From Aptenodytes patagonicus (lineage: Eukaryota > Chordata > Aves > Sphenisciformes > Spheniscidae), in the NCBI RefSeq assembly GCF_965638725.1, contig NC_134950.1, positions 28,582,932 through 28,646,931 on the forward strand: DNA of 64,000 nt, written 5' to 3'. Below, in pieces: positions 13,301 through 26,155 of this stretch. The notes beneath the pieces were generated by a model, which saw nothing but the letters and a program-made list of their open reading frames with translations, searched no databases and was not told the DNA's origin. Made by a program: the position numbers and the translations under genes. Numbering within the stretch: position 1 is the stretch's first letter; each line of letters begins with the position of its first letter.

Positions 13301-16300
13301 TGCTTTAAAACAATCAACTGTATAAAATCCTTGTATACTAACAAGGGAAAGAATAAGAAATTTTACCTGGTAAGGATAACACCTGCTAACAAAAATAGAA
13401 ACCTATATTTAGGTTCTGTTACTTCATGCCTGGGTAATCTGGAAAGCATGTCCGGGAGAGCAACTGGTGTTAACCAGTCTGATAGTGTGATGCCTGCAGC
13501 AATACGAACTTGTTAATCTTAAGTTTAAAATAGATCTTCACCAGTAATTCAAGTTAACTATGTCTGATCCAACTAGTTTTGTCTTAGACTATTTGCTTCA
13601 TTTCACCTCCTCTCTTTTGGTGCTGGGAAGATTTGACCCTAATTTGATATAACGTTTTGATCATTATGTAGCCTGCACTAAATTGTAGAGACAGGGAATT
13701 TGTAGACTTTCCAAACTAATAGCTTGAGCTCAGTGCAGTTAAATGAAACGTCAGACACCTAAATTTGAAGACCCTTCGGGCCCAGTTATGTGCATGTTTT
13801 GGTGGCCCTTGCAGTTGAAATCATAAATTAGCTATGGCCCTGAACAAAAAATCATTTTATTCCACTTAGGAGGTTTAGGAAGAAGTTCACCTTCTCCCAG
13901 CTTGAGCTACAGTACACACCATAAAAGGTCCTAAAACTGATGATTATGATAATCTTTTCTGCCTGCAGGAAAAAGCCGTCATGAAGTGATAGTGAATATC
14001 TGCAGCTTCCATTGCTTTAATAGGATTTGTGTGCACTTGAGTTTTGGAAAGTCATACAGTGTGTTCATAGGTGCATAGATATAGACTTCAGAGCCTGATA
14101 TAAATCTCCAAGTTGGAGTGTATCAGGCAATTTGACAAAACAATACATATTATTCTTTTGCCAGACTTTCCTACTCTTAGGTGAAAGAAAGAACCATTTC
14201 AAAAACTGAGCTGCAAAGTGTTACGCTTTTATTTGTTTTCTAGCATTTGTTAACAACTTTGGTTCAAAGCACAGAAAATCACATTGGGCATTCATTTAGC
14301 TTACATTATTAATAAATTTACTCAACCTCAAGAGACCTTCAAAGATTTCTGTATCACAACATCAGGATTCAGAAGCTCAAAACCTATCCTCTCTAAGAAG
14401 TTTCAAACACTGAATAAATGAGGTTTTTAGTTTGCTGGAATTCAGGCAGAAAATGTAGCTCGTCCAGAAGCAGTCTTAAGATATTTCTTTATTATATAAA
14501 CAAGGTTGGTCCCCTTTCTTTTTTAAGTAAACTTTTAAAAATTAAGTTCCACACTTTTTAGTTTTTCTCATGATATAAGACATGCTCTTGGCAGTAACCC
14601 TCCTCGCTGAGATGGGAAGAAGTGAATATTACTTGGTCCTTTTAGCTCTTGTCACCAGTGACCCAGCCAGCTCCTCCCCGGCACAGAACACAAATGGCCA
14701 TGTTTATAGGTTGCTGCACACACCAGGTGGTATGGGCTGCCTATGTGTGTGTAAAACCAGCAAGCAGACCAATCTGATCAAATGAATCCATCATTCTGCC
14801 TCCCAAAAGCATGGTTTTCCTTTTCCACTTACATACTTTGTGACCATTTGACAGGGGAAGGATGAATAAGGTCCCAGGAGCTATGGGCCTAGGTACATTA
14901 CAACCATGTTAGTTAATGAAAAAAGCTCTTTCTCAAGATTTAAAGACCTTCATACAACATTCAAGACTGTCTGCAGACCCCTCCCAGACTGAAGCAGCTC
15001 TTCCCTATGCTCTGCACTAAGGCTAAGTGCAAAAATCCTGCTTAAACTTAGGCTATCTGCTCCCACAAGGGGGTCACCTCTGGTGGGATTTCCTGGGCCA
15101 TGTCTTCCACATGCAAGTCCCAGATACTTTCTGGTTGTCAACATTTTAGGAGCATGCTGTTGCTGTGTAAGGCCCATGCCTTACTGTCTTTTAAATACAT
15201 GGAGAGACAGCATGAATCGTCATTACCGGTGATCTCCCCTTGAAGAAGCCACCATTAAGAAAGCTTCCGCCGACTTTGTCGCCTAAAGAATCCAGCCTGC
15301 CCACTATGCCATCCTGTGAAATCAAAGCCTCCTCCCACTTTCTTGAATTGTATCTGCTTTGTACATTAGTTTTAGGAACAGATGACCTTGAAGATTTATG
15401 GGTAGCAAAAGGGAAGAATATAAATGCTATGTAAGAAACTAGAGAAGTCCTTTGTACTACGGCTTTTATACCAACATGCAAAGCATCAACAAGCCAGAGA
15501 TACATGTGTTCATTGTCGCTCTGAGTTAAAAGAAGCCATGCCCTGGCATCCAGGGAAGAAATGTGGTTTGCAATATTTAACAATACATCTTCAGGTTACT
15601 TGAAACATTAATTACAAAGATTAAAGTTTAATCCTGCTCTATGATCTTGACTTGTCAATGGAAAATATATGGTGAAAAAGATTGTTGTAAGTCTCTAGAA
15701 AAGTGCTGGAAAGGGTCGCTGAAGTTAGCAAACTTTTCTCAAAGACAAAGGCTCTAAGTGTTTCAAAATCTTAAGAGCAACCATGCTAAACACTCCTAAT
15801 TCCTCCACTTATCTCTACCCTAGATAATATCACAGAGAAGAGGTGAAGAGTCAGCCCAAAAGGCATGTAGGATATTCCTGAAATAAAGAGAACAGTGGAA
15901 TTTTGAATGGAAAATCAGAATGAGACTGCTCTAAAGCAGCGTGGGGTACCCAGAGAGCAAGCTTTTGGTTAGTCAAGCATAAGCTCCACAGGGCAACTGC
16001 AGGACTTGATATCTGTGCCAGCACAGATACTTACTTTCTGGCATGTCTGTCCTTCAGTCTGCAGAATGACTTCAAGAGCAATTACTGGAGCTCTGTCTGC
16101 ACCAACATGGGAGTAGTTTGACTTCGTATATATGGCTGGAGAAATTCACCCCCATACAGGTGGAGGGAGAAGGTTAATCTCTTCCTGGGGCCTCCTTCAG
16201 GTCTAACACAGGCTCTGTCAGACTGCAGTGTTGCTGGTGTTAAGCTCACATGTTTTACTATTTCTCAGTTAGTTTATTCAGTTCTTTATGGCTTTCTGGG

Positions 16301-16716
16301 AGATTTTCCTCTGCACATTCTGGCCACAGATTCACATATTGTTTCAGGCTGCAGAGGAACTCATTTTGAGGGGACAGCTTTTATCTGCCACTTTTGCCTT
16401 CCATGCTTTTCCATGGCACAGAGCCAAGTTCTTCCTTACCCTCCTCCAGGTTGTCGGAAGAGTAGGGACGTGATGAGAAGCAGAGGGACAGACATTTCAA
16501 AATAGTCATTCTGAAACTGAGCGACTGAAAATAGCACAGCGAGGCATTGCTGAAAAGTTGTGGGGAACTCCTGGCTATTATTCTCATTCCCAGCAAATCT
16601 GGGATAGGTTCACTGCAGAGAAACTGGCACTCAGGAGCCAGCCCAGGTACCTGAATATGTGGGATTTCCATGCTCCAGGTGAAGAGCCCTACTGCAGCTA
16701 ATGGTGCAGCAAGGAA

Positions 16717-16763
16717 AAGGAAAACCTGTGCAAAACATTTTCACAAGGAAAACCTGTGCAAAA
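16717..16763. repeat. Short direct repeat of 19 bp
   Basis: The same 19-mer (AAGGAAAACCTGTGCAAAA) occurs at 16717-16735 and 16745-16763, 28 bp apart. Likely a local duplication. Confidence 0.8.
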
Positions 16764-19700
16764 AATCCTGCTGGTGGGACTGTGGAAGACGAGAGGCTTT
16801 CTGGGAGTGTGCCTATGCTTCTCTCACAAACAGACGGGGGACTAGAAACCTGGAGCTGAGGTCAGTCTTGTGTTGCAATGAGGTGAGACTGAGAGAAAAA
16901 CACCTGGGCAAGTAAGTTTGTGCCCTGACAGGACAGCAGTCATCCGAAGTATTCATGACACATTTTTTCTGTATGGTTGAGTGCAAAACCTGATCAGTCG
17001 GTATGTCCGCAACATGTACTTTTTCATTTCATTGCTTTGACTAGTTTATAGCTATTTAAATCTAGGATGAACTTTTCCTGATTTACATTGCTTCCACCTG
17101 GTCAAACTGGCAGTGCCACTGGTAGCCACTTCTAGTCCTTAGCTGAGAACAGAAAGCAAGCCCCCAAAAATCTTTTCATGGCAGGTTCTAAATACTCTCT
17201 CTCACTGATGAGAAATAATGCAGCAGCTTGGACTGCACAGCCTTAAACTTCTGCTGGCTCCCGCACCACCGGTATCTCACGAGGCACGGTAGGAATAGCC
17301 TTGCAATCCAGGTCGATCTCGATCGTGAAGTAACAAAGAACTTTGTGAGTTCAGAAAGAGGGCTGCGAGGCTAAAGTTGTAAACTGATAACAAGTTGGAC
17401 ACACTGCACTGTTGTGTTGTGAAAGCCTAATGTTTAGCTTCTGTTTGCCTTAACTTGCTAACATTTTCCATTCTCTGGCTGTTGTAAATGTCACTTCTTT
17501 CCACGATCACGAGGCCAGGCCCTGATCTTTGTTCAGAAAAGGGTCCAGCTCTTATATCAAACCTGCTTATCATAATTTTACTGCAAACCTTGGACAATTT
17601 TGATAAATGGTTATTTTATGAATTGTTGGAAGGAAAGCTTCTAATCTTGAACACCAGCACAGGCAGGTAGAATGGATCGAATTTTGAAATAAAACAAAAT
17701 AAATGCTTTTTAATGTATCATTTACAAGCTTCCAAGAAGCCACTGTGCTTATCAGATGCTGAAATCATTTCCAGGAGCTACTTAGAAGTAGCTGTCAATT
17801 CTCTTCAGAAGTGATATGCCTTGGAGAATTAATAAAGAGATTCCTTACTAAATTTCTCTTTTCTGACCTTGAACTCATCTACAAAGTAAGTTATTTAAAT
17901 TTTTAAAAAACAGTAAACTTTTTTTTTTTTAAATAGATCAGAGGGATGGAAAATACTGTTAGCAAGTCTGCCTTCCCAATGTAATGTTCTATTTTCTTGA
18001 TAAAATCACACATATTTTTTAATCTGTGGATAAGAAAGGAGATAAGCTGGTGGAAGTATGAAAAGTAAAAAAAATAAATAGAAGAATGCAGAAGTCTGTG
18101 TAAAAAGAGCTCATATCATTTGGAAGATAAATAACATATGAAAGAGTTATTCTTCCTTTGATATGCAAGATTACCAGCCGTTGATCTTCAGTGAAAGCCG
18201 TGCATAAGGATGGACCATACAGCTGAACTGCAGTTGCTGGTATTTTGCACAGAAAAAGTAGAGTTACACGGCTGCTTCTGTAGACTTCCAGTCGCAGTGA
18301 TCATTGATCACACAATTTCTGTCCATACCAAGAACTCACATTGCTGTGCAGCAGCATGCAGTGACTGAGATCTTTATTACAACGGCACTTACGTCATTTT
18401 TGCTGAGCTAGTTTTGAGTTCAGCAGAGTTGAAAGATGAACCTGTTCACCTTATAATATTGTTTGCTTTATTTATTGTTTTTTCCATATTACACTTTGAG
18501 ACTCTCACCATGTAATTTTACGGCTTTGAAGTTGTGTGGGTTGACCTATAACTGTAATAAAAGAATTTGGAATGAGATAACACAAGTTTTTCCATTATTT
18601 ACAAAAGGTTGAGACTACTTATTAAACACCTTCATATTCCATAACTTTGCTAAAATGAATACTTTTTCAAGCAACTGTTATGTTGTGGTAGACCCTTGCA
18701 GCACACAGATTAGACAGGATAGGGCTGTGCTGTGAGCTCAAACAAGAAAAACCTCCAGTTTAAATTTTTAATTCAACCTTTCTGAAGAATACTGCATTTC
18801 CTAGTTACAAATTAACAGTATGTTTTCATCCTGCATAACTACTCTAGGACACAGGTTGTGTTTCTCGTGATTCATGCTCTTCTTGAAGAGCATTAAGTTC
18901 AGTTAAGAGGATGTACGGAGAATAGAGGGGAGCATTTTGCCCCCATTCTGTCCACAGGGGATTGACACACACCACCATTCACTTGGATCCCATCACATCT
19001 AACATACCCCTAAACTGCACCCCCAAGTTTTGGTCACAGAGTCAGCTTTTCCTCCAAATAGAATAATGTTCCTGGGCTGCAGAGCAGGCATGCCCCAGGG
19101 TGCACCCCGCAGCCCTGGTCCCCCGGACTGTGGTACCTGTGGGCGTAGTCTGGAGTTTCCTTTCAGCTGTCAGCTCAAGTTTCTTTCCAAAAAAAGGCAG
19201 TGCTCAGGAAGTAAGGACTCTGGGAACAGGGACCACTGACACACACCCAGCTCTCCTCCCGTTGTGGAGCTAATGCTCAGCCAAAGCATGCATACTGCCC
19301 CGTAAGACAGACACAGTCTGAGTGGGTAGGGTAAAGCAGAAGTGTCCTAAATACTCAAAAGGAGCTCTAAAATTCTGCAAAGAGACTGACAATCTTCCTA
19401 AATCAGGATCCTAAATTTCCAGCAGTCTCCCAGCAAGATGGCTCACAAGATGGGTCTCTGAAAGCTTCGGTAACCAATCACCACCAGTAGCACTAACATT
19501 CCAGTTAACTACTTGCTAGACTACTAAACTGTGCTGAATTTGCTTGGAATTGCATGCAAATACACATCATCCAAACTGCAGAAAGATAATAAAAACCTGG
19601 TCTGGCATATAGCAACATAAGCCACTAAAAATCCCACTGAAACTCACTCAAAATCATAATAAACATTGGATCAGACTCTCAGAAAAAGCACTGGGTCTAG

Positions 19701-20747
19701 CCAGCTGCAGCCCATCCCCACTCAGTCCGTGACATGCAGAGAGCTCAAGGCAACAGCTGAAGATTTCCTCATGCCAGGGGTAGCTTTGGTGGTAATGGTA
19801 ATTTCACAGCGCCTCACACCCCACCAATGTGAAGGTATTACAGGATCATGGCAGGTGGGCGAGAGGAGCTGCTTTTCTTGGCATGAGTTAGGTCATCCCC
19901 AAGCTGCTTTCTCCTGATATGAGTTAGGTCATCCCTAAGGCTCTTCTAAGTTCCAGATGGGTATTTGCCTGCAAAATACAAGAAAAAACACAGTTAAGCA
20001 TTATCTTGGAAAAGATGGAGCTAAATACAAGAATGTTGCATGGTTTCACTTTCTTTCTTCTTGGTTACCTCGTTGGTCTATAGTATTGTAGAGCATCAGA
20101 CAGATCCCATCCAGCTCAGGCAGTTTTCCTGGTGGCACTGATACATCAACACCCTAGTACAGCCTTTCATGCATCCGTAGCCCTAGCAAGTTGTTGGATT
20201 CCTTCAAACAAAAAAGCCATTCCCCCATGCCTGGAGCCACAGGCTGTCACGCTCCCTGCCCTTGGGAATTGCTGGGCTGGAGGGAAGTGCCAGGCCAGTG
20301 CCGCCCATGAGGTCTGTGTTGGACATCCATGTATTCCTTGAAGGAAGGGAGCTGCAATGTGAAGAACAAAATGTTCTGATGGCTCCAAGAATCTTACAGG
20401 GTGGGAAGACATGGCAAAGCATGGTTGCATGGACTTTGGGCCTTCTAATACTGAGGAACCTGTTGTTGAGCATTGCCTTGTCATCAGTATGCTGCTCCTT
20501 GGAAAGCTACAGATGAGACTGTAAGGGTATAAAATAGGTAAAAGAGGGATGAATTAGGCCCTGGCTTCACTTGTCAGAAGGTTAAGGCTTGGGATATGCT
20601 GCAATCTGAATTTACAAGTGGCTCACCGATTTACAGTTTATATTAAAATACATTTCATGTCCTTAAAATTATTTCAGGCAATTCTGTCTGGTGCATGAAA
20701 AACATATTTCTATATAATGTTGTCTTTGAAAAACAGTGAAGGTTCAT

Positions 20748-20795
20748 GTAAATCACTATTTGCATAATATATTTCCTGTGCAAATAGTGGTTTAC
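20748..20795. repeat. 17-bp inverted repeat (hairpin), 14-nt loop
   Basis: Arms 20748-20764 and 20779-20795 are reverse complements except for one position, which would be a G-U wobble in a + strand RNA. The left arm runs into an octamer-type ATTTGCAT. It could be a miniature transposon remnant, a stem-loop RNA or chance; no flanking gene explains it. Confidence 0.8.
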
Positions 20796-21178
20796 CATAA
20801 TGACTATATAAGTCAAGGCCAGCTTAAGATAGAGTGTGCACTTCAATGCTGCATTTTCTTTTTCATTTTTAAAGAATACAAATAATGGTTGAAATATAGA
20901 TAAAGAAAAAGTAAGCAATATTATCCAAATATTTTGAAAAGACATGTTTCTCCACCCATGGCCAGCCATACTTGCTGGCAGTTGTACACAACTTGAAGCT
21001 GCCTTCTAGAGCCCAGTGCTACTTCTGCAAATTCTGCCACAGCCCAAACCAGGTATCAACACTGTTCCAGTTGTTCTGTCTGGTTTATGTGTCTGGAGTA
21101 AGCTTGGGGATCTTAGCTGAGTACCTGGATCAAAGATTTACCTGAAAAAGAAGTCTTTCCAAGGTTTTGGTTCCCTAG

Positions 21179-21721
21179 TGTCCTGGTTTCGGCAGGGATA
21201 GAGTTAATTTCCTTTCTAGTAGCTGGTACAGTGTTTTGGATTTAGGATGAGAACAAAGTTGATAACACACCGGTGTTTTAGTTGTTGCTAGGTAATGCTT
21301 ACACTAGCCAAGGACTTTTCAGCTTCCCATGCTCTACTGACTGAGGAGGCTGGAGGTGCACAAGAAGCTGGGACGGGGCACAGCCAAACTGGCCAAAGGG
21401 ACATTCCATACCATGTGACGTCATGCTCAGTACATAAACTGGGAAAAGCTGGCCGGGGGGGCCGCTGCTCGGGGACTGGCTGGGCATCGGTCAGCAGGTG
21501 GTGAGCAATTGTGCTGTGCATCACTTGTTTTGTGTATTATTATTATTATTATTATCATATTATTATTATCATTTTATTTCAATTATTAAACTGTTTTTAT
21601 CTCAACCCACGAGTCTTTCTAACTTGTGCTCTTCCAATTCTCTCCCCCATCCCACCGGGTGGGGGGGAGTGAGCGAGCGGCTGCGTGGTGCTTAATTGCT
21701 GACTGAGATTAAACCACGACA
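21179..21721 (+). mobile_element. Solo LTR of an avian endogenous retrovirus (ERVL-type), 543 bp
   Basis: The LTR begins TGTCCTGGTTTCGG and ends AAACCACGACA, giving the canonical TG...CA ends. It is flanked by a perfect 5-bp target duplication CCTAG (21174-21178 and 21722-21726), a length typical of class III/ERVL integrases. Inside, in + orientation, are a TATA-like ACATAAA (21432-21438), an (ATT)n microsatellite (about 21535-21570) and an ATTAAA poly(A) signal (21585-21590). The sequence matches from memory a common neoavian LTR family. No internal retroviral sequence is adjacent, so this is a solo LTR left by recombination between two LTRs. Confidence 0.9.
21535..21570. repeat. (ATT)n microsatellite inside the LTR
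   Basis: A run of ATT units with one CAT interruption sits just before the LTR poly(A) signal. It is likely length-polymorphic. Confidence 0.9.
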
Positions 21722-22641
21722 CCTAGGATCACTTTATAAAGAACCAGCCCTTACCTATCATCTGGTCTGTGCATCTGTCACTGTTAAGATTGACATTAGT
21801 AGGACTCTGTACAGATACAGGTGTTTGCCCTTGTCCAGAATTAACATCATCTACATCCTTTTTCTCTTATGAAAGCCTCTATCTATTGGCTTTAAAATAT
21901 TTAATACTTACGTGGTTGGGCTCAAGATGAAGGGCGAACCTGCTTTTTGTATTTACTTAAGACATCTGGAAGTCTAAAAATTTGGCTAAAACCTTATCCA
22001 TCCTTCCAGTTATGATGTTTTTCAGATGTGTTTTAATGTAGGAGCATAGAAGAGTGTAAGAGAGACCTTCTCCATACCTGACCATCATGAAAAGGTTATA
22101 ATTAAAACTAGCGAATCGCTTGCTTCAAAACACTTCTTACTGTAATGGTTCTCTACAGGAAGGCAGCACTGTAGTGAGCAACAACAGCCAAGGAACAGAA
22201 TTTCCTTCTACATCTTTCAAGAATGACTGTGCTGCTAATCGTCACTAAGCGTCAATTGGGAAAGAAGGTGTTGATAAGGGAAATCCAGCCACACCTCAGG
22301 ATCACACATGAATTTGGCCTTTCAGAAGAGAGGTGACACAACAGTCCCTGCCTTCTGATGGTGGACTGAGAATAACTGACTTCTGTTGTCCCTGTGAAGG
22401 CTTTGTGTTGTTCATGTAGGACATTCTCATTTGAAAGTTCTTACATTTGGGTTTCTTTTGGTCTCTGCTCATCAAAATCAAGTTTGTGATGCTTCACATG
22501 ATGCTGAAATATTGGTGCTTTCTGACTGAGAATTACTTACCCTGTTATTTCTTTCTTTTATTTGGGGGATATTTTGGGTTGGATTGCTATTATAATTGGC
22601 ATATTTGATTTCCACACATCTTGAGAAACCCTTGGGATATT

Positions 22642-22685
22642 ACTGCCAGACACTCTTCAGAGAGTGAAGACAGAAGTCTGGCAGT
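22642..22685. repeat. Nested inverted repeat (10-bp outer, 6-bp inner stem)
   Basis: Outer arms 22642-22651 (ACTGCCAGAC) and 22676-22685 (GTCTGGCAGT) pair perfectly. Between them CACTCT (22651-22656) can pair with AGAGTG (22661-22666). The structure is imperfect overall because unpaired bases lie on the right side. Confidence 0.75.
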
Positions 22686-23290
22686 CAGCACTAGGAAGTC
22701 TCAGAAAACCCACATACAAAAAAGATATTAATGAAAAGCATTTGAAGAACAGCTATGAACAACAAATGTTTTCAAAGAAAATCATAGTCGCTTAGATTCT
22801 GGGTCAAGTTCCCAGCTGGCTTCAGTGTAGCGTTTCTGACTTCTGCCAGATATGGATCTGGCTCATTTTTTGTAAGGAGAACTTCAAGTAGCTCTAGTGA
22901 AAATGAATGGCAAGGCTTAGGCTTCTCAGTGAAGTAATTCATTAATCAATGTGTATATATGCATATCACCATACATATAATTTCTGAAAATTTGAAGAAC
23001 TTTGTCCTTGTATAAAGCCCTCTAGAATCTGGAAAAATTTGCATGGACTTCATTGGGTTATGGATCACATCCTGTATATATCTGCATTTTTAAATCTTTT
23101 CCAGTGCTTCCTCTTTCAATGGAAATTAATAGCTTCTTGGAATTGAAATGACCAGTTTCCAATTTAGTTTTGCATAAGAAGCAGAGTCCAGTGGGATTAA
23201 ATATGAATGGTGGCTTGGTAATTCATTAATCATGAAAATATAGTGTGCAGTTAGTTATGTAAGTGATTACTTTTGCATGGAAATGTCTGC

Positions 23291-23316
23291 TACTTTTATG
23301 CCCGTGCATAAAAGTA
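23291..23316. repeat. 11-bp perfect inverted repeat, 4-nt loop
   Basis: Arms TACTTTTATGC (23291-23301) and GCATAAAAGTA (23306-23316) enclose CCGT. A tight hairpin or cruciform-forming site of unknown role. Confidence 0.85.
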
Positions 23317-25987
23317 CATACTTCAAGTACAGCAGTGAGAACATACAAACCCATTCACCTCGATATGCTGTTTTACAAAGAATGCACAAAGATACATAAA
23401 TGCTCTGTAGACAATACTAATTTTGTAGATGTTAGCATAATGAGAGGTCAGCATGTCCAAGTATCCTACCTGCACACAATCATACATGTTCCTGGTGGGG
23501 AGAAGCAGCATATTTTGAAAGTTTCTGTGAGAATTTTTTCAAACCCTCCTGGCTACATATGACCTATGTAAAATATTTTATTCTGAGAACTTCTGAAAAT
23601 GTAAACGTTACAGGTCCTGTTCATTTAAAAGTCTGAGCAGTCAGATGAGCAAGGTTGGGCTGGCCCCAAACAATGCTGAATTCTTCTCTCCCATTCAGCT
23701 GCAGCCTTCTGGGCCAGGGAAAAGTAAAAAGCACAAGATTTGATGTGCTATTGGAAGATGGTACGCAGCAAGGAAGAAATCAACATAAGATGCAAGTCAG
23801 AGGACTGTTGAAACAGGTTCAGTGCTTGATTTCCATTCGTGTGTGCTGCTGGAAGCTGAAATTCTGCACTGACCAGAGTAATTCAATACACTTGGCAAAT
23901 ATAAGAAGTTGCCTCACTGGCACAGTTCTCTTCTATCTAAAAATGATGGAAATGCCAGATCCACCTTTGTCTCCTTCCAGTGCCCTTGTGTCACTGGCAC
24001 CCCATTGTCTTTTCCAAGTACAAAGGATAATCCCAGGCTTGAGTCACTATGCTTCTGCTCGCCAAGGCCAGGGCCCTGCCGTGTACTTGCTCCTGGTCAA
24101 AAAAGCCTCATGAATCCTCTCTTTTCTTTGTCATCATTGCTACTTTATGGAAATGTGTTAGTTTCAGATTTTTATTTTCAAGACAAGATGTAGGCAGATT
24201 GCAGAAGTTTCAGGATCTGGCTCCCACTGAAGTCTACTACTCTGAGAAAGCCATGCCCGAAAAACAGTTCCTAGATGGGAAATAGATCCAGCCATGAATT
24301 TTATTTCTTTTTCACATGGAGAAACACAAAGCCTGATTGTAAGGAAATATTTAAAATTTCTTCAGTCCTTTTGCAAGCATATAATGGTATTTGTGGCTGT
24401 AAAACTATTCTGAACATTTTTTACTAATACAAATATTTTGAACCGAAGGGATTAATGATCAGTTTCTTGTGTCTTTCATCTTACCTGCTTTGTTCAGCAG
24501 CTTGCAAAACACAGACTAACATGATGTATCTCTTGAAGAACTCACAGCCAAACAGCAGCAACACAATGAGAGAAAGCTGCACATAACAGGTGGAGAAACA
24601 GGAGAATGGAAAGATGGAGGGAATCGAGTAGAGGTCTCATGATTACTTAATCGCTATGCCCACATCTTGTTCCATAATGCATACAAGATTTCAGCCACCC
24701 AATCTACTGAAATCCCTCTCAGGACATGTCAGCCTTTAACTAAGCATCCACCTCTCATCCTGCTGGGTTATCCATCCTCCTTGGCATTTTGCTGTCTTCT
24801 GTTCTGCATTATTCCATCTTTTTTATACCCTTGCGCTATATGTGAGTCTTAACACGCTATTGTCCTACTGTTGCTCATGTCAATCACTTAATATATGGAG
24901 ATTCCCAGGTCTCCCAGCTGTTCTCATCCACTACCCTTACTGTACTACCTGCTGTATTTGGCAATGTCCTGTCAGCCGATCATCTTGGCCATCAAACCAT
25001 GCTAACTCAATGTAGCATCTGAGGGACAGTGCCAGAAGGAGAAAGGCAGTTTCAGTGCTTCAGAGTACCCAGGTAACCCTAATGACTAAAATGAGTCATC
25101 CCAAAAGGGACTTAATCATTATTGCTAGTACAATACCATGTTACCCAGTGACAAAAGGAAGATTTTTGGTAAGCTGCTCTGTCCCCTCCCACCAATCCAC
25201 TGCTATAGAAGGGCAAGTCTCCAAAGCTGGTCTACCAAAAAACATTCTTGCCCAGTCAGAAGTGACTGTGGTAGTGTCCCTCACACCTCCACACTGGGAA
25301 AGAAAGAGCTTACTAATGAAGTCTTCCATACTTACCTGTTGGAATGAAATTACCTGCTAGGGCAATATATTTAAATTCACCATGCCTGTTCCCATGCTAT
25401 CTCAATGTGGATATCTCAATATCCCATGATATCTTAGTGGGAATACTGGTTTAAGGGGTTGCAGCACTTCAAAGATTAAGTCTGTGTGGAGCTAGCGACG
25501 GGTCTGGTTTGGGAATGGAGCAGTGAAAAATAGATTCCTTGCACCCCACATGGTGTCCCATATGGCTTTTTTGTACCGGGACATCCTGAAGTGCCATGAG
25601 CCATGCTCTGACATCCAGGACCCTTTCCCAGGTGGAAGCCCGATGGCTAAATTGGGAAACTGTGCTCGCCCTCTGTCCCCCACGTCTCATGGGCACACCC
25701 TCCCACAGCGAGGGACCCGCAATAACTCCTGGGTCACCTAGCGCTGCTCCCTCTGATCGGGGGCCTCCAGCCGGCACCAGCACACCCCTCACTCCGACCC
25801 ACGCTTAGGGGTGACTCTTCCCGGAGGGCGCAGCCGCGGGGGCCGGGGAGGGTGCCGCCGGGCCGGGCCCAGCCTTGGTGCCGCCGGCGGGAGACCCCGG
25901 CCCCCCCTCGCAGGGCGGGGAGGCCGCGCCGGGGCCCGCGGAGAGGGAGGGCAGCGCCGGGGGGAGTGGCCCGGCCCGGACGGCCCC

Positions 25988-25994
25988 ATAAATA
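25988..25994 (+). promoter_or_regulatory. CALB1: CALB1 TATA-like box (ATAAATA)
   Basis: ATAAATA stands alone in an otherwise GC-rich promoter, 162 bp upstream of the CALB1 ATG. Placing transcription start about 25-30 bp downstream predicts a start near 26018-26025 and a 5' UTR of about 130-138 nt. The chicken calbindin-D28k gene is known to have a TATA-type promoter, which agrees. Confidence 0.75.
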
Positions 25995-26021
25995 GCCCTC
26001 GGCGGGGCGGCGGCGGGAGGA

Positions 26022-26150
26022 GCCGTCGGAGCCGTCGCCGCCGCCGCCGCCGCCGTCGCCGCGCCGGCCGCGGGCAGAGTCAGCACCGCGGACAGCGCCC
26101 CTCCGCGCCCCTCCGCGCCTCGCCGCGCCCCTCCGCGCCCCTCCGCGCCC
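26022..26150 (+). repeat. CALB1: GCC-repeat and CTCCGCGCCC decamer repeats in the CALB1 5' UTR
   Basis: A (GCC/GTC)n tract covers about 26022-26062. Then five consecutive 10-mers of the form CTCCGCGCCC fill 26101-26150; units 1, 4 and 5 are identical and units 2 and 3 differ by one base each. They end 5 bp before the start codon. The predicted leader is thus almost entirely GC-rich repeat. Confidence 0.85.
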
Positions 26151-26155
26151 CCAGC

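Larger units (their letters stand above)
5063..21178. other. Long intergenic stretch 5' of CALB1
   Basis: I recognise no protein-coding gene or RNA gene in this roughly 16-kb stretch. Frames longer than 80 codons occur (for example near 8.5, 10.6 and 11.7 kb) but have no recognisable domain, no coherent splice context and overlapping frames on the other strand. Possible ancient repeat remnants lie at 9.2 kb and 10.36-10.93 kb, a strong hairpin at 10.30-10.35 kb, small direct repeats at 16717-16763 and around 19.88-19.93 kb, and a hairpin at 20.75-20.80 kb. Distal CALB1 enhancers could lie here, but sequence alone cannot show them. Confidence 0.55.
21727..25780. other. CALB1 upstream intergenic sequence
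   Basis: No gene or dispersed repeat is recognised. Two small inverted repeats occur (22642-22685 and 23291-23316). The 1-2 kb next to the CALB1 promoter would be the place to look for hormone or tissue control elements, but I could not identify a convincing vitamin D response element by eye. Confidence 0.5.

Noticed and set aside
24600..25780. Search for a vitamin D response element 5' of CALB1
   Set aside because: No convincing pair of spaced half-sites stood out by eye; a motif scan is needed before any claim.
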